Shown here: positions 15,665-23,383 of the stretch, in pieces
Layout: the number at the start of each line of letters is the position of its first letter
Numbering within the stretch: the stretch's first letter is position 1
Source: Dysosmobacter segnis
GTDB lineage: Bacteria > Bacillota > Clostridia > Oscillospirales > Oscillospiraceae
Direction of reading: 5' to 3'
NCBI RefSeq assembly: GCF_014297285.1
Contig: NZ_JACOQI010000007.1
Span: forward strand, 1 to 64,000
DNA: 64,000 bases
Translations under genes and position numbers: made by a program
Notes under the pieces: model-generated
Seen by the model: only the letters and a program-made list of their open reading frames with translations
The model's database searches: none
Told to the model about the DNA's origin: nothing

Positions 15665-17239
15665 ATGCCCTGTCCACACAACGAAATCTCTATTGTGCAG
15701 CGCAGCCACCGCCAGTCTGCGGTTGCCGCCGCTGCTTACCAGAGCGGCGAAAAGCTGTTCTGTGAATATGACCAGGAAGTAAAACACTACCCGGAAAAGC
15801 GTGGTATCGTCCACAATGAAATCCTGCTCCCGGCAAACGCTCCCCTGGAGTACACAGACCGCAACACCCTCTGGAACGCTGCCGAAGCTGTTGAGAAGCA
15901 ATGGAACTCCCAGCTTGCAAGGCGGTGGGTGCTTTCCATTCCCAGAGAGATACCGCCCGACCAGTACGCCGCCCTTGTACGGGATTTCTGCCGCCAGCAG
16001 TTTGTTTCCAAAGGAATGTGCGTGGATTTTGCCATCCATGACAAAGGGGACGGAAACCCACACGCCCATGTCATGCTGACCATGCGGGCAATGGATGAGC
16101 GTGGGAAATGGCTTCCCAAGAGCCGCAAGGTCTATGAACTTGATAAGAACGGGGAACGAATCAAGCTCCCGTCCGGCAGGTGGAAAAGCCACAAGGAAGA
16201 TACGGTTGACTGGAACGACCGCAAATATGGCGAAATCTGGCGGCATGAATGGGAGGTCATCCAAAACCGCTATCTGGAAGCCAACAACCGCCCGGAACGA
16301 GTAGATCTCCGTTCTTACGAAAGACAGGGGCTTGATATTATCCCTACCGTCCATGAAGGGGCTGCTGTCCGGCAGATGGAAAAGCGTGGGATTCAGACGA
16401 ACATCGGCAACCTGAACCGAGAAATCAAAGCCGCCAATAGTTTGATGAAGTCCATCCGGCAGCTTATTAAAAATCTCAAAGGCTGGATTGCGGAGCTTAG
16501 CGAAAAGCGGAATGAACTGCTTGCCCAAAAAGCTGCGGAGGAAGCGGTCTTTCTTCCCAATCTGCTGATGAAGTATATGGAGATACGAAAGGCAGAACGG
16601 AGCAGCTGGACACGGGCGGGACAAAGCCGGGGGACTTCCAAAGACTTAAAGGCAGTCAGCGAAGCCCTGTCCTATCTCCAGAGAAAGGGACTTTCCACCG
16701 TGGAGGATTTGGAAAACTTTATAGAAACGTCCGGGAAATCTGCCGCCGACTACCGAAAGCAGATGAAGCCAAAGGAAACCCGCAGCAACGTGATTGACGC
16801 TATCCTTGCCGCCCGGACGGACTGTAAGGAATGTAAGCCCGTTTATGAGAAATACCAGAAGATATTTTTCAAGAAAACTAAGGAAAAATTCAAGCTGGAA
16901 CACCCGGAGGTTGCCCGGTTTGAGAAAGCCAGTGCCTACCTTGCCAAGCACCCGGACGATAAGGACAGCACGAAAAAGGAGCTTTTGCAGGAACAGGCGA
17001 AGCTTGTGGACGAAATCGCAGACTTGAAAGTACCGTTGACCGAGGTGCAGGAAGATTTGAAGAAGCTGTGGGACATCCGCTACTGGGTACGGAAAGCCAC
17101 ACCCGGCACAGAGGAAAGCAAAGAGCCGCCCAAGAAGCAGCCCCTCAAAGAAGTCTTGCAGGATAAGGCTGACGAGAAGAGAGCACAGAAAAACGCCCCG
17201 GCGCAGACGAAACACAAACAACAGGATATGGAACTTTAA
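15665..17239 (+). CDS. mobA: MobA/MobL family relaxase
   Basis: A 524-residue protein, MPCPHNEISIVQRSHRQSAV..., starting after GGAAAGGAGGAACACAAA. The catalytic histidine motif HDKGDGNPHAHVM (about 125-137) and YQSGEKLFCEYDQEVKHY near the N-terminus place it in the MobQ/MobL class. A coiled coil and lysine-rich C-terminus follow. It nicks oriT (predicted at 14631-14668) and leads the strand into a helper's transfer channel. Length is normal and the frame intact. Confidence 0.92.
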   Translation: MPCPHNEISIVQRSHRQSAVAAAAYQSGEKLFCEYDQEVKHYPEKRGIVHNEILLPANAPLEYTDRNTLWNAAEAVEKQWNSQLARRWVLSIPREIPPDQYAALVRDFCRQQFVSKGMCVDFAIHDKGDGNPHAHVMLTMRAMDERGKWLPKSRKVYELDKNGERIKLPSGRWKSHKEDTVDWNDRKYGEIWRHEWEVIQNRYLEANNRPERVDLRSYERQGLDIIPTVHEGAAVRQMEKRGIQTNIGNLNREIKAANSLMKSIRQLIKNLKGWIAELSEKRNELLAQKAAEEAVFLPNLLMKYMEIRKAERSSWTRAGQSRGTSKDLKAVSEALSYLQRKGLSTVEDLENFIETSGKSAADYRKQMKPKETRSNVIDAILAARTDCKECKPVYEKYQKIFFKKTKEKFKLEHPEVARFEKASAYLAKHPDDKDSTKKELLQEQAKLVDEIADLKVPLTEVQEDLKKLWDIRYWVRKATPGTEESKEPPKKQPLKEVLQDKADEKRAQKNAPAQTKHKQQDMEL

Positions 17240-17240
17240 C

Positions 17241-17280
17241 AGGCACTTGCCATTTTCAGATTGAGAATGATAAGTGCCTT
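17241..17280 (+). terminator. Terminator-like hairpin after the relaxase gene
   Basis: AGGCACTT and AAGTGCCT pair across a loop of about 23 bases, followed by TTTTCTTTTTT. It lies one base past the mobA stop. Confidence 0.6.
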
Positions 17281-17305
17281 TTCTTTTTTACAAGGAGGAA
17301 TTGAT

Positions 17306-17950
17306 TTGAATGTATTTGAAGCTGTGAAGCAGTCCGTTACGACAAGACAGGCTGCGGAGCATTACGGAATCCGGGTAAACAGAAACGGGATGGCTTGCTG
17401 CCCGTTCCACAACGATAAGACCCCCAGCATGAAGCTGGACAAGCGTTTCCACTGCTTCGGATGTGGTGCAGATGGGGATGTGATTGATTTTGTAGCTGCC
17501 CTGTACGGGCTGGGGAAAAAGGAAGCCGCCGCACAGTTGGCGAGTGACTTCGGGCTTGCCTATGAGGACTGGAAGCCACCGGGCAGGGCAAGGAAGCCCA
17601 AGCCCCGGCAGAAATCCCCGGAAGAACAGTTCCGGGAAGCAAAGGCACATTGCTTCCGTGTCCTTGCCGATTATCTACACCTCTTACGGGTATGGAAAAC
17701 CGACTATGCCCCGCACTCCCCGGAGGAAGCGTTTCATCCCCGGTTCGTGGAAGCCTTGCAGAAGCAAGCCCATGTGGAATATCTGCTGGATGTGCTGCTG
17801 TTTGGGGATACGGAGGAAATCGCTTCACTGATTACGGAACATGGAAAGGATGTGATACAGCTTGAACAGCGAATGGCAGAGCTTGCCGCCGCAGACGCAG
17901 CAAGAACTAAAAAACACCATGAACGCCATGCAGCCGCCCCAGAGCGTTGA
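17306..17950 (+). CDS. CHC2 zinc-finger primase-like protein
   Basis: A 214-residue protein. The start is TTG at 17306, seven bases after AAGGAGG; no ATG fits. The CHC2 finger is CCPFHNDKTPSMKLDKRFHCFGCG (about 33-56; positions given because the motif is long: Cys-Cys-His...Cys-Cys), followed by GDVIDFVAALYG as in DnaG primases. The catalytic TOPRIM domain is absent, as in many ICE/IME primase fragments that act with VapE. It overlaps vapE slightly. Confidence 0.85.
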   Translation: MNVFEAVKQSVTTRQAAEHYGIRVNRNGMACCPFHNDKTPSMKLDKRFHCFGCGADGDVIDFVAALYGLGKKEAAAQLASDFGLAYEDWKPPGRARKPKPRQKSPEEQFREAKAHCFRVLADYLHLLRVWKTDYAPHSPEEAFHPRFVEALQKQAHVEYLLDVLLFGDTEEIASLITEHGKDVIQLEQRMAELAAADAARTKKHHERHAAAPER

Positions 17951-19256
17951 GGAAGTAAAGGCAACTCTGGAAACCACCGAGAAAGGCGGTGTCCGCCAGA
18001 GCATACGGAACTGCCTGACCGTATTCCAGCGTGACCCGGTGCTTGCCGGGGCAATCGCCTATAACATCCTGACCGACCGAAAGGACATCATAAAGCCCAT
18101 CGGTTTTCACAGAGAAAGCACAGCCCTGACCGATACAGACATGAAGTATCTGCTTCTCTATCTGGAGGAAACCTACGGGCTGACCAGTGAGAAAAAGATT
18201 GAAACCGCCATCGGGATTGTGGCGAATGAGAATAAGTACCACCCCATCCGGGATTTTCTGAACAGCCTTGCATGGGACGGGACGGAGCGCATCCGCTTCT
18301 GTCTGCGGCACTTTCTGGGGGCGGATGTGGACGATTACACCTATGAAGCCCTAAAGCTGTTTCTTTTGGGGGCGATTACAAGGGCATTTAAGCCCGGAAG
18401 CAAGTTTGAAATCATGCTGTGTCTGGTAGGCGGTCAGGGGGCTGGCAAGTCCACCTTCTTCCGTCTGCTGGCAGTCCGGGACGAGTGGTTTTCCGATGAT
18501 TTGCGGAAGCTGGACGATGATAACGTGTACCGCAAGCTGCAAGGTCACTGGATAATTGAAATGTCGGAAATGATGGCAACCGCCAATGCCAAGAGCATTG
18601 AGGAAATCAAGTCTTTTCTAAGCCGACAGAAAGAGGTTTATAAGATACCCTATGAAACCCACCCGGCAGACCGTCCCCGTCAGTGCGTGTTCGGCGGTAC
18701 TTCCAACGCCCTTGACTTTCTCCCCCTTGACCGTTCCGGCAACCGCCGATTTATCCCGGTCATGGTGTACCCGGAGCAAGCCGAGGTTCACATTTTGGAG
18801 GACGAAGCCGCTTCCAGAGCCTATATCAGCCAGATGTGGGCGGAAGCAATGGAGATTTACCGAAGCGGCAGGTACAAGCTGTCATTCAGCCCAGCCATGC
18901 AGCGGTATCTCAAAGAACACCAGCGGGATTTTATGCCGGAGGACACCAAAGCCGGGATGATACAGGCTTACCTTGATAAGTACACCGGGGAAACGATCTG
19001 TTCCAAGCAGCTCTACAAGGAAGCCTTAAATCACACCTTTGACGAGCCGAAGCAATGGGAAATCCGGGAAATCAACGAGATAATGAACCAGTGCATTACC
19101 GGGTGGAACTACTTTTCCAATCCAAGAATGTTTGCGGAATATGGCAGACAAAAGGGCTGGGAGCGTGAAATCCCGGCAACGGACACCGACAACCCGCCCG
19201 AAAAATCTATGGACGGTTTTGTGGAGGTCACGGAGCAGATGGAGCTTCCATTCTGA
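17919..19256 (+). CDS. VapE-like superfamily 3 helicase (virulence-associated E)
   Basis: About 445 residues from the ATG at 17919; an upstream TTG at 17862 would add 19 residues, and neither has a strong ribosome binding site. The Walker A motif is LVGGQGAGKSTFFRLLA; YRKLQGHWIIEMSEM and FGGTSNALDFLPLDRSGNRR follow, typical of VapE. The domain starts at about NCLTVFQRDPVLAGAIAYN. With the CHC2 protein it likely replicates the excised element. Confidence 0.88.
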   Translation: MNAMQPPQSVEEVKATLETTEKGGVRQSIRNCLTVFQRDPVLAGAIAYNILTDRKDIIKPIGFHRESTALTDTDMKYLLLYLEETYGLTSEKKIETAIGIVANENKYHPIRDFLNSLAWDGTERIRFCLRHFLGADVDDYTYEALKLFLLGAITRAFKPGSKFEIMLCLVGGQGAGKSTFFRLLAVRDEWFSDDLRKLDDDNVYRKLQGHWIIEMSEMMATANAKSIEEIKSFLSRQKEVYKIPYETHPADRPRQCVFGGTSNALDFLPLDRSGNRRFIPVMVYPEQAEVHILEDEAASRAYISQMWAEAMEIYRSGRYKLSFSPAMQRYLKEHQRDFMPEDTKAGMIQAYLDKYTGETICSKQLYKEALNHTFDEPKQWEIREINEIMNQCITGWNYFSNPRMFAEYGRQKGWEREIPATDTDNPPEKSMDGFVEVTEQMELPF

Positions 19257-19265
19257 AAATGACAG

Positions 19266-19453
19266 CCCGTTGCCGACTTCGTTGCTATCCCGTTGCCGAG
19301 CCGGTTGCCGGGGAAAAACCCATAACTGCGGGCTTTTCTCCCCTATGACAACCAAAACAACAGAAAAATAAAAGAAAAGTATAAATAGTAACCACCGCCA
19401 GATTGAGATTGTTTGCAAGGTCTTTTGAAGCCCGTTGCCGGACTTCGTTGCCG
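19266..19453 (+). repeat. Five GTTGCCG repeats in a near-25-bp duplicated arrangement
   Basis: GTTGCCG occurs at 19269, 19292, 19304, 19434 and 19447. GCCCGTTGCCGACTTCGTTG at 19265 is nearly repeated at 19430 (one inserted base). The region 19257-19497 otherwise has no gene. Being next to primase/helicase genes, it may be an iteron cluster or recombinase-gene control region. Confidence 0.55.
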
Positions 19454-19497
19454 ACACCCTCTGTCTGGCTATTTTCATGTATGGAGGATAACTGCCT

Positions 19498-19695
19498 ATG
19501 GCAAAAAACAAAACAGAGATTCATGTGACCACTGTATTTGACGGGGAGCTGGACGCCACCGATGTGTTCGTCAGCCTGATTTCCCAGAAATACGGCAAGA
19601 CAAATACAAAAGAATATCTTGCTAAAAAGAAAGAATTGAAGTATAATGAAGATGAGGTTCAAAAGAGCCGGATACCGTCTGGATTGTGTGGGTAA
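19498..19695 (+). CDS. Small conserved protein ahead of the recombinase
   Basis: A 65-residue protein, MAKNKTEIHVTTVFDGELDA..., acidic then lysine-rich. TGGAGGATAACTGCCT precedes the ATG, and the stop abuts the ATG of the recombinase gene. Short genes with FDGELDATDVFVSLI are commonly fused to the start of recombinase operons in Clostridia elements; the role is unknown, perhaps in excision direction. Confidence 0.7.
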   Translation: MAKNKTEIHVTTVFDGELDATDVFVSLISQKYGKTNTKEYLAKKKELKYNEDEVQKSRIPSGLCG

Positions 19696-21366
19696 ATGGC
19701 TATGATGAACGAAATGGAATACAGAACAATCGGTTCGGCACTTGCCGGGGGCTATCGTGCAGCGGTCTATTGCAGACTGTCAAAGGACGATGACCTGCAA
19801 GGCGAAAGTGCCAGTATCGCAAACCAGCGTGATATGCTGGAAAAATACTGCGAAAAGCAGGGATGGGAGGTTGTGGCAGTCTATCAGGACGATGGCTTCA
19901 CAGGTCTTAATATGGAGCGTCCTGATTTACAGAGAATGTTGAGATCCATTGAGCGCAGGCAAATCAACCTTGTTATCACGAAAGACCTCAGCCGACTGAG
20001 GCGTAACTATCTGCAAACCGGGCATTTGATTGAGGACTTTTTCCCAAGAAACGGGGTGCGCTATATCGCCATGAATGACGGTATCGACACCTTACGGGAT
20101 AACAACGACATTGCCCCGTTCAAGAATATCCTGAACGAGATGTACAGCAAGGATATTTCCAAGAAAGTCCATTCCTCTTATCTTCTGAAAGCGCAGAAAG
20201 GACAGTTTACCGGGTGTCTTGCCCCGTTTGGGTATCGGAAAGACCCGGAGGACAAAAACCATCTGCTCATTGACGAGGAAACCGCCCCGATTGTGCGGCT
20301 GATTTTCGGATATGCCCTAAACGGTCATGGTCCGAACTATATCCGCAGACGGCTGGAGGAAGAAAAAATCCCCTGCCCCACATGGTGGAACCGGGAACGG
20401 GGGCTTCGCAATACCCGCACCAAATGGGAAAAGAAAGACCCGGAAAACGGGCGGTATATGTGGGACTTCTCCGTTATCAAAGACCTTTTGATGAATCCCG
20501 TCTACACCGGGGCGATTGCTTCCCAGAAAAAAGACTACCGCTTCAAAATCGGCACGATTGGGGAAAAGAAACCGGAGGACTGGGTTGTGGTTGAGGGACA
20601 GCACGAACCGCTGATTGACCGCATGAGCTTTGATATTGTGCAGAACAAGCTGAAATCCCGCCAGCGTCCGGGGCAGACCAATGAAATCAGCCTGTTTGCC
20701 GGACTGATAAAATGCGGCGAGTGTGGGAAGTCGCTGACGATACGCTACACAAACGCAAAACATCCCCAGCGGATTTACTCCTGCAAGACCTACAATGCCT
20801 TTGGAAAGAACCACTGCACCCAGCACCGGATTGATTATGACACCCTTTACAGTCATGTGCTGCGGAAAATCCGGGAATGTGCCAGAGCTGCCCTGATGGA
20901 CGGAGAAGCGGTTGCCGACCGCCTGACCAATACCTGTGAAGCCGAGCAGCGGGAACAGCGGGAAGCAATGGAACGCTCCCTTACAAGGGACGAGGAACGG
21001 ATTGAGGTTCTGGACAAAATGGTAATGCGGCTTTATGAGGATATGATTGCAGGGCGTATCAGTGAGCAGAACTTCAACACCATGCTGGAAAAGACGCAGA
21101 CCGAGCAGACGGAGCTTAAAACAAAAGTGTCCGAGGGCAGAAAGCGGCTGTCCGATGAAGTCCAGCTTGCCAATGATGCAAAACAATGGGTGGAAGCCAT
21201 TCAGGAATACGCCAACATCACAGAGCTGGATGCAGCCACCCTTAACCGCTTAATCAAAGAAATCGTCGTGCATGAGCGCATTGACGAAGATAAAACAAGA
21301 CACATTTCTATCGAAATTCATTTTAATCTCAAACCCATCCCGGAGGTGGAACAGGTCACTGCCTGA
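19696..21366 (+). CDS. Large serine recombinase (integrase of the mobilizable element)
   Basis: A 556-residue, complete protein. The catalytic domain has RAAVYCRLSKDDDLQGESAS with the nucleophile Ser (about residue 28), DLSRLRRNYLQTGHLIEDFF and SKDISKKVHSS. The recombinase domain (about 175-300), zinc-ribbon (LIKCGECGKSLTI...YSCKTYN), coiled coil and VVHERIDEDKTRHISIEIHF tail follow. It should integrate and excise the element at the Maff2 target sequence found at both ends. The gene is co-transcribed with the small gene before it. Confidence 0.94.
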   Translation: MAMMNEMEYRTIGSALAGGYRAAVYCRLSKDDDLQGESASIANQRDMLEKYCEKQGWEVVAVYQDDGFTGLNMERPDLQRMLRSIERRQINLVITKDLSRLRRNYLQTGHLIEDFFPRNGVRYIAMNDGIDTLRDNNDIAPFKNILNEMYSKDISKKVHSSYLLKAQKGQFTGCLAPFGYRKDPEDKNHLLIDEETAPIVRLIFGYALNGHGPNYIRRRLEEEKIPCPTWWNRERGLRNTRTKWEKKDPENGRYMWDFSVIKDLLMNPVYTGAIASQKKDYRFKIGTIGEKKPEDWVVVEGQHEPLIDRMSFDIVQNKLKSRQRPGQTNEISLFAGLIKCGECGKSLTIRYTNAKHPQRIYSCKTYNAFGKNHCTQHRIDYDTLYSHVLRKIRECARAALMDGEAVADRLTNTCEAEQREQREAMERSLTRDEERIEVLDKMVMRLYEDMIAGRISEQNFNTMLEKTQTEQTELKTKVSEGRKRLSDEVQLANDAKQWVEAIQEYANITELDAATLNRLIKEIVVHERIDEDKTRHISIEIHFNLKPIPEVEQVTA

Positions 21367-21415
21367 CCTGTCCCGCCTGGATGGTTCTCTTAAAAACACC
21401 ATATAGATTTTTGTA

Positions 21416-21486
21416 CGCCGCCGCCCGCCATCGAGCAGAATTTTACACCTAATTGGGGATAAAACAGCTTATGGCGGGCGGCGGCG
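21416..21486. repeat. 16-bp perfect inverted repeat at the element/Maff2 junction
   Basis: CGCCGCCGCCCGCCAT at 21416-21431 is the exact reverse complement of 21471-21486, which encodes the start of the Maff2 C-terminal piece (M-A-G-G-G-V). The left copy lies in element DNA 50 bp past the recombinase stop. Confidence 0.8.
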
Positions 21487-21545
21487 TTGCCCTCATCGGC
21501 ATCACCCTGATCCCCCTGCTGTCCGGTCTGCTGTCCACCACCTGA
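21456..21545 (+). pseudogene. C-terminal part of a Maff2-family VirB2-like protein
   Basis: Codons read G-I-K-Q-L-M-A-G-G-G-V-A-L-I-G-I-T-L-I-P-L-L-S-G then LLSTT and stop. This is the end of Maff2 proteins, small two-helix proteins thought to be pilin-like subunits of the type IV channel. The N-terminal half has been separated by the inserted element. The first codons (GGG ATA AAA CAG CTT) are A+T-rich and probably come from the element, the rest G+C-rich from the ICE. The next ICE gene, virB6-like, starts 68 bp downstream. Confidence 0.78.
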
Positions 21546-21612
21546 TGTTTCTCCAAACCCGGCGGGGGCTTTTGCTTCACAGCGGGAGCCCCCGCAAAGG
21601 AGGTAATCTCCC

Positions 21613-22479
21613 TTGATATTGGATATGATCCAGGAGTGGTTCAAGGAACTGCTCATTGACGGTATCATTTCAAACCTGACCGGGATGTTTGATACCCTGA
21701 ACACAAAGGTGGGCGAGATCGCCGGGGAGGTCGGCATGACGCCCGCCGTCTGGAACAGCAGCATCTTCAACATGATCCGCAACCTCTCGGAGACGGTGAT
21801 CGTCCCCATTGCAGGCATCATCCTCACCTTTGTCATGTGCTACGAGCTGATCCAGCTTATTATCGAGAAGAACAACCTCCACGACTTCGACACCTGGATT
21901 TTCTTCAAGTGGATTTTCAAAACCTTCTGCGCGGTGCTGATCGTCACGAACACCTGGAACATCGTCATGGCGGTGTTCGATGTGGCGCAGAATGTGGTCA
22001 GCCAGTCGGCGGGGGTTATCATCTCGGATGCGGGCATCGACATCTCCAGCGTGGTGGGCGATCTGAAGACCCAGCTTGCCGACTGGAGCGTGGGTGCCCT
22101 GTTGGGGCTGTGGTTCCAAAGCGTGTTCGTGGGGCTGTGTACGAAGATACTTTCCATCTGCATCTTCCTGGTGATCTACGGCAGAATGATTGAGGTATAT
22201 TTGGTGACTTCCATTGGACCGATTCCCTTTGCCACAATGGTCAACCGGGAGTGGGGCTCCACGGGGCAGAACTATCTTCGCTCCCTGCTGGCCCTGGGCT
22301 TCCAAGCCTTCCTCATTATGATCTGTGTGGGCATCTATGCCGTGCTGGTGGAGGGCATTTCCACATCCGGCGACAACATATCTGCGGCCATTTGGGGCTG
22401 CATGGGCTATACGGTCCTGCTGTGCTACACCCTGTTCAAGACCGGCAGCCTTGCAAAATCCCTGTTCGGCGCGCATTAA
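21613..22479 (+). CDS. VirB6/TrbL-like conjugation channel membrane protein
   Basis: A 288-residue protein with TTG start behind AAAGGAGGTAATCTCCC. It has at least five hydrophobic segments (about 58-80, 95-115, 155-200, 225-250, 262-280) and conserved pieces such as NLHDFDTWIFFKWIFKTFCA and TSIGPIPFATMVNREWGSTG. It corresponds to the polytopic inner-membrane subunit of ICE type IV secretion systems. It lies between Maff2 and PrgI, as usual, but an A+T-rich gene separates it from PrgI. Confidence 0.85.
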   Translation: MILDMIQEWFKELLIDGIISNLTGMFDTLNTKVGEIAGEVGMTPAVWNSSIFNMIRNLSETVIVPIAGIILTFVMCYELIQLIIEKNNLHDFDTWIFFKWIFKTFCAVLIVTNTWNIVMAVFDVAQNVVSQSAGVIISDAGIDISSVVGDLKTQLADWSVGALLGLWFQSVFVGLCTKILSICIFLVIYGRMIEVYLVTSIGPIPFATMVNREWGSTGQNYLRSLLALGFQAFLIMICVGIYAVLVEGISTSGDNISAAIWGCMGYTVLLCYTLFKTGSLAKSLFGAH

Positions 22480-22536
22480 TAGGTGAAATATCAACACGCC
22501 CATGCTACAATATAACTACCAATGCGAGGTGATTTT

Positions 22537-22950
22537 GTGAAAAGGAAAATAATTAGGGTAAAAGTACGCAAGGAGCAAATGACCTTGTTAAAACTAAGGG
22601 CTGCCGTAGTTACTCTAAGTAATGATTTAGGCGGTAGAAATAAAAAGCCCTACAAAGTTTCCGTTCGCAAAATCCTTCCTGTTGAAACAGAACTTGTTAC
22701 AGTTGGAACAATTAATAATAATATTAAGTTTGAGGTGAGAGAAAAGGAATCTCCTCACAATGAGGCGCATTTTCATATTACTATTAGGGGGGAAGGCAGT
22801 GGAAGCTACAGAATTAGTGATCTCTCCGTAATAGAGTCGAACATTTCCAGGAGAACAGAAAGAAAACTGTTGGAATGGGCACAAGAAAATCGCCAAATTT
22901 TAGTTGATACTTGGAATGAGTTTCATGGATTCAGAGTAACAGTTGCGTGA
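22537..22950 (+). CDS. DUF4160-like protein, A+T-rich insert
   Basis: A 137-residue product. GTG 22537 fits the AGGTGA upstream; an ATG at 22522 lacks a site. The C-terminal half has HNEAHFHITIRGEGSGSYRI and RKLLEWAQENRQILVDTWNE, the pattern of DUF4160 proteins (small stand-alone regulators or antitoxin-like). The N-terminal half is basic (KRKIIRVKVRKEQMTLLKLR). It has its own terminator and low G+C inside a G+C-rich transfer operon, so it is an acquired insert. The function is unknown. Confidence 0.65.
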   Translation: MKRKIIRVKVRKEQMTLLKLRAAVVTLSNDLGGRNKKPYKVSVRKILPVETELVTVGTINNNIKFEVREKESPHNEAHFHITIRGEGSGSYRISDLSVIESNISRRTERKLLEWAQENRQILVDTWNEFHGFRVTVA

Positions 22951-22953
22951 TTT

Positions 22954-22973
22954 GAGGATGCTTTAGCATCCTC
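22954..22973 (+). terminator. Terminator of the inserted DUF4160-like gene
   Basis: An 8-bp perfect stem GAGGATGC / GCATCCTC with a TTTA loop, followed by TTTTCTTTT. It would also dampen read-through from virB6 into prgI. Confidence 0.8.
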
Positions 22974-22996
22974 TTTTCTTTTGGAGGTGTAAAACA

Positions 22997-23383
22997 TTGG
23001 CTTATGTAACGATCCCGAAGGACCTGAGCCGGATACAGAGCAAGGTCCTGTTCGGGCTGACCAAACGACAAGTGATCTGTTTCGGAGCGGCGGCGCTGGT
23101 AGGCGTGCCGCTTTTCTTTTTGGCAAAGGAGAGTCTGGGGACCACCACGGCGGCGCTGTGCATGATCCTGGTGATGCTGCCCTTTTTCCTGTTCGCCATG
23201 TACGAGAAGAACGGGCAGCCGCTGGAAGTGTTCCTGGGCCATCTGATCCAGAACAAATTTATTCGCCCGAAGGTGCGCATCTACCAGACCAACAATCTCT
23301 ATTCCGCCCTGGTGCGGCAATCCCAACTGGAACAGGAGGTGAAACGGATTGCGAGAAAAGGCAGAAAGATCGGCAAAGCGTAA
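22997..23383 (+). CDS. prgI: PrgI family conjugation protein
   Basis: A 128-residue protein with TTG start after TGGAGGTGTAAAACA. It begins (M)AYVTIPKDLSRIQSKVLFGL and has two adjacent membrane helices (about 28-45 and 50-68), then a cytoplasmic tail ending in basic residues. PrgI proteins are small VirB3-like membrane subunits placed next to VirB4. The gene overlaps virB4 by 35 bp. Confidence 0.9.
   Translation: MAYVTIPKDLSRIQSKVLFGLTKRQVICFGAAALVGVPLFFLAKESLGTTTAALCMILVMLPFFLFAMYEKNGQPLEVFLGHLIQNKFIRPKVRIYQTNNLYSALVRQSQLEQEVKRIARKGRKIGKA

Larger units (their letters stand above)
10698..21470. mobile_element. Integrative mobilizable element inserted in a Maff2 gene
   Basis: Both flanks carry Maff2 coding sequence (left ...CAGTTCATGGC, right CAGCTTATGGC...), sharing ATGGC at the junction. 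Inside are an XRE regulator, TnpV, a DUF1835 protein, an XRE repressor, RepA-like and DUF3847 proteins, an oriT-like site, MobA/MobL relaxase, primase, VapE helicase and an intact large serine recombinase at the right end. No conjugation channel genes are present, so it needs a helper such as the surrounding ICE. Exact ends are uncertain by a few bases. Confidence 0.75.

Noticed and set aside
19266..19453. GTTGCCG repeats considered as a CRISPR array
   Set aside because: Units are only 7 bp with irregular gaps, there are no spacers of uniform length and no cas genes anywhere in the window.
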